Shown piece after piece: positions 1-5,673 of a stretch of DNA of 6,004 bases. Source of the DNA: Acinetobacter sp. (GTDB lineage: Bacteria > Pseudomonadota > Gammaproteobacteria > Pseudomonadales > Moraxellaceae); contig SSHD01000008.1 of assembly GCA_008017255.1 (NCBI GenBank), positions 1-6,004 of the forward strand. The letters run 5' to 3'. The notes under the pieces are model-generated. The model saw nothing but the letters and a program-made list of their open reading frames with translations. It searched no databases and had not been told where the DNA came from. How positions within the stretch are numbered: the stretch's first letter is position 1; each line of letters opens with the position of its first letter. Position numbers and translations under genes: made by a program.

Positions 1-330
1 CTCCCAGCGATTGACAATTTCTGCATTAAAGTCAGGTGTATAATTGATTCTTTTCAGTGCATTGCTGCCATAGGAGGTCACTACTCCCTCATATTCCTGA
101 AACAGGTCCTTGACCAAAAAGGGAACACCTGCAAATGCGCCTGTAAGGGGTTGCTGGGCACGCTGTTTAGCCTGTTCATACATAGGGATAATGATGGCAT
201 TCAGTTTTGGATTGGCTTTGTGGGTATGTTCCAATGCCACCTGTAACAGTTCAGATGGGTGTATTTCCTTGTCCTTGACCAATTTGGCCAAACCGAGCCC
301 GTCATATTGAATGTATTCAGAAAATTTCAT
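1..330 (-). CDS. Amidase-signature family enzyme, N-terminal 110 residues (3' end beyond window)
   Basis: Reading leftwards from the ATG at 330-328, the frame is open to the window edge and gives 110 residues beginning MKFSEYIQYDGLGLAKLVKD. Residues 67-76 read AGVPFLVKDL, the conserved amidase-signature segment around the first catalytic lysine (Lys74). The preceding helix (about 12-60: LAKLVKDKEIHPSELLQVAL...NPKLNAII) is the usual N-terminal part of this family, which hydrolyses carbon-nitrogen bonds of amides with a Ser-cisSer-Lys triad. The GGSSGG serine motif would lie beyond the window, so activity and substrate (generic amide, aryl-acylamide, Glu-tRNA-Gln amidotransferase A-like) cannot be decided. 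A lone amidase is more likely than GatA, since no gatB or gatC is seen next to it. There is no signal peptide, so it is probably cytoplasmic. The start is supported by AGGGAT at 338-343, seven bases upstream. Confidence 0.88.
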   Translation of the reverse strand, partial: MKFSEYIQYDGLGLAKLVKDKEIHPSELLQVALEHTHKANPKLNAIIIPMYEQAKQRAQQPLTGAFAGVPFLVKDLFQEYEGVVTSYGSNALKRINYTPDFNAEIVNRWE

Positions 331-384
331 GGCTTTTATCCCTAAAGCTAAACCGTTAATTAAATGGAAAATTTTAACTGTGAT

Positions 385-393
385 TGTGGATAA
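385..393 (-). promoter_or_regulatory. Perfect DnaA-box 9-mer
   Basis: The top strand reads TGTGGATAA, so the bottom strand is TTATCCACA, an exact match to the strongest DnaA box. It is isolated: no second box or A+T-rich 13-mer array was seen, so it is not an origin. It may be a DnaA-titrating or regulatory site in the amidase promoter region, or a chance match, since one 9-mer in 6 kb on two strands is not rare. Confidence 0.35.
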
Positions 394-458
394 GAATACC
401 TGAAAAAAATGCACAACAATCAAATAAATTGCATACTAAAAATATTGTGTTTATATGG

Positions 459-467
459 TGTTATGAT
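459..467 (+). promoter_or_regulatory. Extended -10 promoter of the small secreted-protein gene
   Basis: TGTTATGAT fits the extended -10 form TGnTATAAT with one mismatch. No good -35 is found 16-18 bases upstream, which extended -10 promoters do not need. Transcription would start near 474, giving a leader of about 30 bases to the upstream ATG and 64 bases to the preferred one. An alternative pair, TTGCAT at 429-434 and TATATG 17 bases later, is weaker. Confidence 0.45.
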
Positions 468-537
468 TGCGGGATTTTCTTTAAAAATATGCTAAGTTAA
501 GCCAATGCAACCTTTAGATTACGACTTAATTAAATCT

Positions 538-1008
538 ATGAAAAATATTTATATTATTGGATTATTGTGGGCTTGTTCAACATGGAGTATGGCAGAGGTA
601 GTGGTAAATGCGAAAGCAGCTACTGCACAAAAATCAGCGAAAGCGATCACCGTGACCACCCGCCCAGAAATTATGGGTTTATGGGGAATGGAAATTGCTA
701 GTAATAAACAATGTGTCGAATACTATAATTTTCGTGGCGTAAATGAAGTGGTGATTAAAAGCGGTCAAGAATGGTCTTATGGAGTATATGACTATCAACC
801 GTCAGAAGATCATAACGAGCGTTTGCCTGCGCTGCTGTTGCAAATTAAATATGACAACAATGAAGTCGATTGCTCAGGCCTGCAACAAGACCAAGCAGGG
901 GAAGTGTCGCAATATTTTGTGAAATGGACCAATGAGCGCACTATTGATTTTTGCGCCAATGAAAAAGGCGAAAAGTGCTTTGCAACCTTGCGCCGTGTTT
1001 TGCCTTAA
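538..1008 (+). CDS. Small exported protein of unknown function with four cysteines
   Basis: I do not recognise this family. From the ATG at 538 the product is 156 residues and opens with a clear signal peptide, MKNIYIIGLLWACSTWSMA, with a likely signal peptidase I cut after the S-M-A at residue 19. The mature part of about 137 residues starts with an Ala/Lys-rich stretch. A compact region of alternating hydrophobic and aromatic residues follows, beginning GLWGMEIASNKQC, perhaps a small beta-fold. It has four cysteines (59, 112, 139 and 147 of this start), an even number that would suit two disulfides in the periplasm. An upstream in-frame ATG at 505 would add MQPLDYDLIKS. I prefer 538 because that extension puts acidic residues before the signal peptide. 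However, neither start has a good ribosome-binding site (only TAAG before 505), so the start is uncertain. Cys13 sits in LWAC, which is not a normal lipobox. The gene is monocistronic, ended by the terminator at 1025-1057. Confidence 0.75.
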   Translation: MKNIYIIGLLWACSTWSMAEVVVNAKAATAQKSAKAITVTTRPEIMGLWGMEIASNKQCVEYYNFRGVNEVVIKSGQEWSYGVYDYQPSEDHNERLPALLLQIKYDNNEVDCSGLQQDQAGEVSQYFVKWTNERTIDFCANEKGEKCFATLRRVLP

Positions 1009-1024
1009 ATAAGATATAGCGTTA

Positions 1025-1057
1025 AAAAAACCTCTTATGCAACATAAGAGGTTTTTT
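1025..1057. terminator. Bidirectional intrinsic terminator
   Basis: CCTCTTATG (1031-1039) pairs perfectly with CATAAGAGG (1043-1051) around a three-base loop. The stem is flanked by an A-run (1024-1030) on the left and a T-run (1052-1057) on the right. Each strand therefore gives a hairpin followed by a U-tract. It ends the rightward small secreted-protein gene 16 bases after its stop and the leftward aroQ-accB-accC operon, whose accC stop is at 1061-1063. Confidence 0.93.
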
Positions 1058-1060
1058 GTT

Positions 1061-2425
1061 TTAAGCCGTTTCTGTCTGAGCAACTAATTGCTTAAGTAAA
1101 TGCTTCTCAAGATAGTGAATATCCATTGCCTGCTCACAAAACATTTTATCTTGTAAAATTAAATCTTTATGCAGCGGAATATTAGTTTTAATACCAGTCA
1201 AAATCATTTCATCTAAGGCTTGGCGCATACGAGCTATTGAGGTTTTCCGATCTTGTCCGTGCGCAATTAACTTTGCAATCATAGAATCGTAATAAGGTGG
1301 AATACTATAACCTTGGTAAATATGTGAATCTAAACGGATACCTGCACCACCTGGCGCATAAAAACTTTCAATTTTACCAGGTGAAGGCAAGAACGTGGTT
1401 GGGTCTTCGGCATTGATACGACATTCAATGGCATGACCTTTTACTTCAATATCATCTTGCTCTAGGTTTAAACCTAAACCAGCAGCAATTAACAATTGTT
1501 GTTGAATAATATCTACACCTGTAACCATTTCGGTAACAGGGTGTTCAACCTGAACACGGGTATTCATTTCAATAAAGAAAAATTCACCATCTTCAAACAA
1601 AAATTCGAACGTACCTGCACCACGATACTGCATTAACTTACACGCATTCACGCATGCTTCTAAAATATCGGCACGGGCTTGTTCGGGTAAGTTTGGTGCA
1701 GGTGCTTCTTCTAACACTTTTTGGTGGCGGCGTTGTAGTGAACAATCACGGTCATATAAATGAATAGCGTGACCATTGCCATCGCCCAATACTTGTATTT
1801 CTACATGGCGTGGCTTTTGTAAAAACCGTTCCATGTACACGGTATCATCACCGAACCACATTTCGGCATCACGTTGTGCTGCTTGTACCGACTCGAGCAG
1901 GGTATCGACTCGCTCAACAATACGCATACCACGTCCACCGCCACCCGCTGCTGCTTTTACAATCAGCGGGAAACCAATTTTTTTGGCTTCGGCAAGGGCA
2001 TTGTGTGGGGTTACCGCATGGGCAGAACCGGGCACAGTCGGTACGCCAGATTTTTTCATCGCCATAATCGCCGATACTTTATTGCCCATAAGGCGTATAT
2101 GTTCAGGGCGAGGACCGATAAAACTAAAGCCAGAGTTTTCGACTATTTCAGCAAATTCAGCATTTTCAGACAAAAAGCCATAACCGGGGTGAATCGCATC
2201 TGCACCGGTAATTTCCGCAGCAGTAATAATGGCAGGAATATTTAAATAACTTTCACTGCTGCTACCAGGCCCAATACACACTGCTTCATCTACAAAACGC
2301 AGATGCATTAAGTCTTTGTCGGCATCGGAATAAATACCAACCGTTTTAATACCTAGCGTTTTACAAGCCCGGGTGATGCGTAAAGCGATTTCACCACGGT
2401 TTGCAATCAGTACTTTTTGCAACAT
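1061..2425 (-). CDS. accC: Biotin carboxylase subunit of acetyl-CoA carboxylase
   Basis: AccC uses ATP and bicarbonate to carboxylate the biotin on AccB, the first half-reaction of malonyl-CoA synthesis in the cytoplasm. The 454-residue product is close to the 449 of E. coli AccC and starts [17 protein letters not shown] like the family. It has the N-terminal biotin-carboxylase domain (about 1-110), an ATP-grasp domain (about 115-330) and the C-terminal domain (about 335-445). Visible functional residues, two less than E. coli numbering from the ATP-grasp domain on, are Lys157, the glycine-rich loop GGGGRGM (161-167), His207, Lys236, Glu274, Glu286, Asn288, Arg290, Gln292, Glu294 and Arg336. 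Lys116 has the same number as in E. coli. A further in-frame ATG at 2443 would add six residues and overlap the accB stop (TAATG). I chose 2425 because homology begins there and GGGGAC lies just upstream. It follows accB and is the last gene of the operon. Confidence 0.98.
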   Translation of the reverse strand: MLQKVLIANRGEIALRITRACKTLGIKTVGIYSDADKDLMHLRFVDEAVCIGPGSSSESYLNIPAIITAAEITGADAIHPGYGFLSENAEFAEIVENSGFSFIGPRPEHIRLMGNKVSAIMAMKKSGVPTVPGSAHAVTPHNALAEAKKIGFPLIVKAAAGGGGRGMRIVERVDTLLESVQAAQRDAEMWFGDDTVYMERFLQKPRHVEIQVLGDGNGHAIHLYDRDCSLQRRHQKVLEEAPAPNLPEQARADILEACVNACKLMQYRGAGTFEFLFEDGEFFFIEMNTRVQVEHPVTEMVTGVDIIQQQLLIAAGLGLNLEQDDIEVKGHAIECRINAEDPTTFLPSPGKIESFYAPGGAGIRLDSHIYQGYSIPPYYDSMIAKLIAHGQDRKTSIARMRQALDEMILTGIKTNIPLHKDLILQDKMFCEQAMDIHYLEKHLLKQLVAQTETA

Positions 2426-2429
2426 AACT

Positions 2430-2435
2430 GTCCCC
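2430..2435 (-). promoter_or_regulatory. Ribosome-binding site deciding the accC start
   Basis: On the leftward strand GGGGAC sits five bases from its GGGGA core to the ATG at 2425. The alternative ATG at 2443 overlaps the accB stop and lies upstream of this site, so it supports the shorter, family-like AccC start. Confidence 0.6.
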
Positions 2436-2442
2436 AATCGCA

Positions 2443-2853
2443 TTAGGCGCGGAAGCGGAAAAGTGGTTGACCAAATTGGATTACTTCGCCATTTTTAACT
2501 AAAATTTCTTCAATCACGCCGCTTTTGGTGGCTTCAATTGGGTTCATAATTTTCATGGCTTCAATAATGCCCAACGTTTCACCAGCGGAAATGGTTTGCC
2601 CGACGTTCACAAATGGCGCTTCGCCTGGACTTGGTGCCGTATAAAACACCCCAACCATAGGGGAAGATTCAACCGCACCACGCGGAATTTTTAACGCAGG
2701 AGCAGGCGCTGCTGCAGCAGCAACAGGTGTTGCAGCAAATACTGGGCTTGGTCGTGTAATGGAAATGGATTGATCGCCTTCCTTAACTTCAATCGCCTGT
2801 AAGTCAGATTCAATCATCAAATCGATGAGTTTCTTGATTTTACGAATATCCAT
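2443..2853 (-). CDS. accB: Biotin carboxyl carrier protein of acetyl-CoA carboxylase
   Basis: AccB carries biotin between the carboxylase (AccC) and carboxyltransferase (AccA/AccD) parts of acetyl-CoA carboxylase. The 136-residue product has an N-terminal charged helix region ([20 protein letters not shown]). A short Ala/Pro-rich flexible linker follows (about 36-55), then the biotinyl domain (about 64-135). Lys101 in EAMKIMNP is the biotinylation site, matching the E. coli AMKMMN motif, and APSPGEAP (73-80) corresponds to the protruding thumb of E. coli BCCP. It is shorter than E. coli AccB (156 residues), mainly in the linker. AGGAA at 2863-2867 lies nine bases before the ATG. It sits 21 bases after aroQ and 17 bases before the chosen accC start, so the three genes are probably one transcript. 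Confidence 0.98.
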   Translation of the reverse strand: MDIRKIKKLIDLMIESDLQAIEVKEGDQSISITRPSPVFAATPVAAAAAPAPALKIPRGAVESSPMVGVFYTAPSPGEAPFVNVGQTISAGETLGIIEAMKIMNPIEATKSGVIEEILVKNGEVIQFGQPLFRFRA

Positions 2854-2874
2854 GACTGAGCATTCCTGAAAATA

Positions 2875-3330
2875 TTAATTTGAGTGAGATGATTGAATTC
2901 TTTTAAGCGCAGCTTCAAGCGCAAAGGTATAACCGTCTGCACCTAAGCCGCAAATCACGCCAATGGCTTTATCGGACAAATAAGAGTGATGTCTAAAGGT
3001 TTCGCGTGCATGCACATTGGACAAATGCACTTCAATAAAAGGAATAGCAACACCTAATAATGCGTCACGTACAGCAACAGAAGTATGGGTGAGCGCAGCA
3101 GGGTTGATGATAATCAACTTCACGCCCTCAACTTGCGCTTGATGAATACGATCGACAATGCCACCTTCCCAATTGCTTTGGAAAGTGTCGAGCGTGACCG
3201 ATGCATTTTGCGCCTGAACGGTGAGCTGCTGGTTAATATCATCTAATGTGAAATAGCCGTAGACTTCTGGTTCGCGCTTTCCTAGCAAGTTTAAATTCGG
3301 TCCGTGAATTACCAAAATGGTTGAGCTCAT
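2875..3330 (-). CDS. aroQ: Type II 3-dehydroquinate dehydratase
   Basis: AroQ converts 3-dehydroquinate to 3-dehydroshikimate in the shikimate pathway of aromatic amino acid synthesis, as a cytoplasmic dodecamer in this family. The 151-residue product is the usual size and is unrelated to the type I AroD enzyme. It shows [16 protein letters not shown] (10-25) with the flexible-lid Arg19 and catalytic Tyr24, then [14 protein letters not shown] (50-63), [17 protein letters not shown] (75-91) and [18 protein letters not shown] (100-117) with catalytic His101. The Trp and Gly in SNWEGGIVD vary slightly from the common SNxEGELID. GGAG at 3339-3342 lies eight bases before the ATG. It heads the aroQ-accB-accC transcript, an arrangement common in gammaproteobacteria. 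Confidence 0.98.
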   Translation of the reverse strand: MSSTILVIHGPNLNLLGKREPEVYGYFTLDDINQQLTVQAQNASVTLDTFQSNWEGGIVDRIHQAQVEGVKLIIINPAALTHTSVAVRDALLGVAIPFIEVHLSNVHARETFRHHSYLSDKAIGVICGLGADGYTFALEAALKRIQSSHSN

Positions 3331-3615
3331 TTAAGCTGCTCCAATTTTAAATCTGCAAATATATTTTGCAAGATGTCTACAAAGTTTGCTTATTATGGCA
3401 CAAAGTTTTGCATATTTTTTATAATTTCTTAGAACTGTTGCAAAAATTTCACGCTAAGCATGTTCATATAATGCAAACTTTGCAAGGAATGCGCAAATTT
3501 CAGCATTTAAAATTTTAGATAATCGAGAACATAAGTTTATTCTAAACTGATTTGATGCAATGCTTTGATGAGATTTGTGTAACCTCATCGCAACAATTTC
3601 CACTTTATTTGAAGA
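3331..3615. other. Intergenic region upstream of aroQ, downstream of nasS
   Basis: This 285-bp A+T-rich spacer lies between two leftward genes and should contain the end of the nas transcript and the aroQ-accBC promoter. A leftward -10-like TATAAA is at 3418-3423 and CATAAT at 3392-3397, but neither has a good -35, so no promoter is called. Several GCAAA/TTTGC palindrome-like motifs are present (entered separately). The only hairpin near the nasS stop, GATGAG (3567-3572) with CTCATC (3584-3589), lacks a U-tract, so no convincing terminator follows nasS and some read-through into aroQ is possible. Confidence 0.5.
3380..3484. repeat. Repeated CAAA-N-TTTG dyads upstream of aroQ
   Basis: Three related palindrome-like motifs occur in the aroQ upstream region: CAAAGTTTGC (3380-3389), CAAAGTTTTGC (3401-3411) and the perfect 13-base odd palindrome TGCAAACTTTGCA (3472-3484). 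They flank the -10-like elements. They could be operator sites for a regulator of fatty-acid or aromatic synthesis genes, but no known operator is recognised, and A+T-rich DNA makes such motifs easier to find by chance. Confidence 0.35.
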
Positions 3616-4632
3616 TTATAAGGCTTGATAGGCCGAATGATAATGCCCCAATAAAACGCAATTTAGCCCTGGTTGATGCGCCTTAGTGAGATGTGTTGGT
3701 GCATGATTCCATTTCTGCATTTGTTGGAATAGCCATTCAAAATCTGTTGCTTTGGGTTCGGCGTTATCTTTTACAAAATTTCGAATAATATTTTGAATAT
3801 TAAAATATTTTTCTACATGAATTTCGGAAGAACAATCGAACTGGATAATTTCAAATTCGGAAAGCAATTGCCATACAGGGGCGAAATCTTTTAATTCACG
3901 CAGTTCTTGTTGTGCTTTTAATAGGGCATGAGTGAGTGCAATTAAGGTATGGGGGTGGAGTTGCGCCCATTCTTCGGTAACAGCCAGCACTTTATCTGCA
4001 ACATTGGGAATAATGTCCTGGCTCGCGCACACAATATGACTAAACCCTTGTAGTTCAGCTTGCGTATTCCATGGTTCTCCGACGCAAAAGCCATCAATTA
4101 AATGATTTTTGAGTGCTTCAACCATATAAGGTGGAGCTAAGGTTTTGATTTGAATGGATTGCGCCAGTGCTGGATTGGCTAAAGCCAACCATTCTCGAAG
4201 ACAATAGTGATGAATAGAATGTTGAAATACATGCGCTAAAGACACCGTATTGTTTTGATCAATATATTGCACTAATTTTTGTGCACAAACTTCAGGGTGC
4301 TCTTGTGGTTGAATGTTGATGTCATGACAAAGCTTTTGACTCAAGCTGATAAATGCTCGATTTTCACTTAGCACCAATGGGGTTTGAAAGCTAATTCCGA
4401 TTTGATCGGCACCAGTTGCAGCAGCGGGAAGCATGGCAGATAAACAGTGCGCTGCATCAAGCAAACCAAATGCTAAGCGATCTCGCAAACTTGCCCAAGA
4501 CGCTTCTTTAACTAAAGTGACATTTAAACCAGCTTCGGTAAAGAAACCACGATGTTTGGCCCAAAGTAGAGCAATGCAATCAAGTAAAGGAATATAGCCC
4601 AGTTGCAATTCAGTTTTTTCTAAATGGCTCAT
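3616..4632 (-). CDS. nasS: Cytoplasmic nitrate sensor NasS (NrtA/CmpA-type binding protein)
   Basis: The 338-residue product belongs to the NrtA/CmpA nitrate and bicarbonate-binding family. LGYIPLLDCIALLWAKHRGFF (11-31) opens the domain, followed by EASWASLRDRLAFGLLDAAH (43-62), PPYMVEALKNHLIDGFCVGEPWN (167-189) and a C-terminal FEWLFQQMQKW (298-308). By alignment from memory, Trp46, His141, Pro168 and Lys214 fall at NrtA ligand positions (Trp102, His196, Pro222, Lys269). Unlike transporter-bound NrtA it has no signal peptide or lipobox, as expected for NasS, which holds NasT inactive until nitrate or nitrite binds. It is shorter than typical NasS (about 400 residues), and the usual NGNAI motif reads SENRAF here. 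Its ATG abuts the nasT stop (TAG-ATG) with AAGGA seven bases upstream, implying translational coupling and a fixed partner ratio. Confidence 0.9.
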   Translation of the reverse strand: MSHLEKTELQLGYIPLLDCIALLWAKHRGFFTEAGLNVTLVKEASWASLRDRLAFGLLDAAHCLSAMLPAAATGADQIGISFQTPLVLSENRAFISLSQKLCHDINIQPQEHPEVCAQKLVQYIDQNNTVSLAHVFQHSIHHYCLREWLALANPALAQSIQIKTLAPPYMVEALKNHLIDGFCVGEPWNTQAELQGFSHIVCASQDIIPNVADKVLAVTEEWAQLHPHTLIALTHALLKAQQELRELKDFAPVWQLLSEFEIIQFDCSSEIHVEKYFNIQNIIRNFVKDNAEPKATDFEWLFQQMQKWNHAPTHLTKAHQPGLNCVLLGHYHSAYQAL

Positions 4633-5223
4633 CTATTCATCCTTCATTTGAGTATTAAAAAGTTGTTGTGCGTCAAGGAGGCGGCGCGCCATTTCACCCA
4701 TGGTAATACGTTGGCTCATGGCATTTTTACGCAGTAATTGGAATGCGGTATCTTCCGTTAGTGTATGCAGTTGCATGAGTAAAGTTTTCGCTTTATCAAT
4801 ATCTTTTCGGTCGGCAAGTTTGGTTTTGGCGTCTTTTAGGTCGCCTTCAAGTTTTTTATGTTTTTTATATTGTTCTATCGAAATATCTAAAATGGTATGT
4901 AAGCGTGCAGGGTCGAGCCCGTCGACAATATAAGCGGTAATGCCCGCATCAATCGCTTGCTTAATGGTATTTTTGTCGGTGTTTTTGGTAAAAAGTACGG
5001 TCGGTAAATCAAAGCTACTCACGCAGTTTTCAATTACATCACGGTGTGGATGATCCATATCTAGCAAAATAACATCTGCTTGCAGATGTTCTAAATTAAA
5101 AATGTTGAGATGGTCGAGTGTAAAGCAAGCGACTACATCGAAGTCATGTTCGATTAAACAGCTTTTAATGTAATCTGCCCGGGTCTGATCATCATCAATC
5201 AGTACAATTTTAAGTTTTGGCAT
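4633..5223 (-). CDS. nasT: ANTAR-domain antitermination regulator NasT
   Basis: The 196-residue protein has an N-terminal receiver-like domain (about 4-118) with acidic Asp10-Asp12 and the acceptor-position Asp55 in ILLDMD. The position of the invariant receiver lysine reads AYIVDGLD (97-104) instead, as in NasT and AmiR pseudo-receivers, so it is probably controlled by protein partner rather than phosphorylation. A helical, charged linker (about 115-145) leads into the C-terminal ANTAR three-helix RNA-binding domain (about 129-188), with the family-like ...MSQRITMGEMARRLLDAQQLF ending. NasT proteins bind paired hexaloop hairpins in mRNA leaders and prevent termination. nasS follows directly and a nitrate transporter gene with a candidate target leader is divergent. 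The ATG at 5223 has no strong ribosome-binding site. No later in-frame start would keep the receiver's first strand intact. Confidence 0.93.
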   Translation of the reverse strand: MPKLKIVLIDDDQTRADYIKSCLIEHDFDVVACFTLDHLNIFNLEHLQADVILLDMDHPHRDVIENCVSSFDLPTVLFTKNTDKNTIKQAIDAGITAYIVDGLDPARLHTILDISIEQYKKHKKLEGDLKDAKTKLADRKDIDKAKTLLMQLHTLTEDTAFQLLRKNAMSQRITMGEMARRLLDAQQLFNTQMKDE

Positions 5224-5243
5224 AAGTCTATAAGGTCAAAGCT

Positions 5244-5262
5244 GCACGTTTTAAAACAGTGC
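5244..5262. repeat. Imperfect dyad in the nasT leader
   Basis: GCACGTTTTAAAACAGTGC has four-base perfect outer arms (GCAC/GTGC), two mismatched positions and a TTTTAAAA core. It lies between the predicted nasT transcription start (about 5267) and the ATG at 5223, so it could be an operator or a leader hairpin acting on nasTS expression. Its GCAC/GTGC ends resemble NtrC half-sites, but the spacing (11 bases between them) is too long for a normal NtrC site. Confidence 0.35.
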
Positions 5263-5276
5263 CGATAATCGTCTTT

Positions 5277-5293
5277 AAGCAAAATTGATGCCA
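5277..5293 (-). promoter_or_regulatory. Sigma-54 promoter of nasT-nasS
   Basis: On the leftward strand TGGCATCAATTTTGCTT matches the RpoN consensus TGGCAY-N5-TTGCW. It has GG (5292-5291) and GC (5280-5279) exactly ten bases apart. Transcription would start near 5267, giving a leader of about 45 bases. Sigma-54 promoters need an enhancer-binding protein, so nasTS would follow nitrogen status, presumably through NtrC. No better sigma-70 promoter was found for this gene. Confidence 0.72.
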
Positions 5294-5360
5294 TTAAAAG
5301 GTGTATTCATGTGATGTGATGCTGCATAACTGAACAATTCGTCTGTCGGTGTCATAGGAA

Positions 5361-5462
5361 GTTGCACAAAATTTGGATATGAAAAATAGGGTTGCACGGA
5401 AAATGTTTCTTTTTAGTGCACAAAAAGGCGTGTTTTGAAGCAGACTGCATTGTGCGCTAAAA
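5361..5462. repeat. Cluster of GCAC-centred repeats, candidate NtrC enhancer
   Basis: GTTGCAC occurs at 5361-5367 and again exactly 30 bases later at 5391-5397. A third copy, TTTTAGTGCACAA (5411-5423), is inverted at 5450-5462 as TTGTGCGCTAAAA, 12 of 13 positions matching across a 26-base spacer. All carry the GCAC/GTGC core of NtrC half-sites. The cluster lies about 85-175 bp from the nasT -12 element and 145-235 bp from the transporter -12 element, normal enhancer distances for both. None is a complete canonical TGCAC-N5-GGTGCA dyad, so the NtrC assignment is inference. Confidence 0.45.
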
Positions 5463-5584
5463 CAGATCAATGGCATTTTGACGGTGCTTTTTGAATGAGG
5501 TCAGCTCTTTTAAAAATAATTTGTTATTTAAAAAATTAAAATATAACAATGGTTTAAATATTATTAAACATGAATATAATATTT

Positions 5585-5600
5585 TGGCATAGTATTTGCT
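5585..5600 (+). promoter_or_regulatory. Sigma-54 promoter of the nitrate transporter gene
   Basis: TGGCATAGTATTTGCT matches TGGCAY-N5-TTGCW, with GG (5586-5587) and GC (5598-5599) exactly ten bases apart. Transcription would begin about 12 bases after the -12 element, near 5610-5612. That is the first base of the first leader hairpin, so promoter and RNA element fit each other. The predicted untranslated leader is about 116 bases. Confidence 0.78.
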
Positions 5601-5611
5601 AATTATTTTGT

Positions 5612-5657
5612 AGTCAAAGATGACTTTTTAAAATTGTAAGACGGCCAACGATGTCCG
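5612..5657 (+). promoter_or_regulatory. Candidate ANTAR-target two-hairpin leader element
   Basis: Hairpin P1 is AGTC (5612-5615), loop AAAGAT (5616-5621), GACT (5622-5625). It may be extended across an internal loop by TTTT (5606-5609) with AAAA (5630-5633). Hairpin P2 is CGGCC (5642-5646), loop AACGAT (5647-5652), GTCCG (5653-5657), with one C/T mismatch in the stem. Both hexaloops have A at position 1 and G at position 4, the conserved bases of ANTAR-domain RNA targets as I recall them. The element lies at the predicted 5' end of the transporter transcript and beside nasT, which encodes an ANTAR protein. The stems are short, so this is a candidate. Confidence 0.62.
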
Positions 5658-5673
5658 ATCTGATTGGTTTGTT
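5645..5673 (+). terminator. Terminator-like hairpin overlapping P2 in the transporter leader
   Basis: CCAACGAT (5645-5652) can pair with ATCTGATTGG (5658-5667) around loop GTCCG, giving eight pairs with two single-base bulges (5661 and 5663), followed by TTTGTT (5668-5673). Its left arm uses the loop of ANTAR hairpin P2 and its 3' part uses bases just after P2, so the two folds exclude each other. That is the geometry expected for NasT antitermination. The stem is weak and the U-tract is broken by a G, so it is less secure than the P1/P2 pair. Confidence 0.45.

Larger units (their letters stand above)
331..504. other. Divergent A+T-rich intergenic region
   Basis: This spacer separates the leftward amidase from the rightward small secreted-protein gene and must hold both promoters. 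It contains a perfect DnaA-box 9-mer at 385-393 and an extended -10 element for the rightward gene at 459-467. No convincing leftward promoter for the amidase could be picked: only weak -10-like TATTCT and -35-like TTGTGC elements with poor spacing are seen. No small open frame with a ribosome-binding site is apparent. Confidence 0.6.

Noticed and set aside
110..310. Rightward 66-codon frame with a hydrophobic stretch
   Set aside because: It lies wholly antisense to the amidase coding sequence, whose frame has conserved family residues.
874..1083. Leftward 69-codon frame across the end of the secreted-protein gene
   Set aside because: It runs through the strong terminator and overlaps the end of accC, with no ribosome-binding site.
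1776..2245. Overlapping rightward open frames opposite accC (123, 85 and 135 codons)
   Set aside because: They are antisense shadows of the strongly conserved ATP-grasp part of accC, with no ribosome-binding sites and no family features.
3567..3589. GATGAG/CTCATC hairpin after nasS as a terminator
   Set aside because: The stem is only six pairs with an eleven-base loop and no U-tract follows in the direction of nasS transcription.
4700..4933. Rightward 77-codon frame opposite nasT
   Set aside because: It is antisense to the ANTAR domain coding region and its composition (Ser/Cys-rich) is typical of a shadow.
5294..5476. Leftward 60-codon frame inside the nas control region
   Set aside because: It covers the promoter and repeat region, has no ribosome-binding site and shows no recognisable protein features.
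5471..5487. Third sigma-54-like sequence TGGCATTTTGACGGTGC
   Set aside because: GG and GC are twelve bases apart instead of ten, which sigma-54 does not tolerate.
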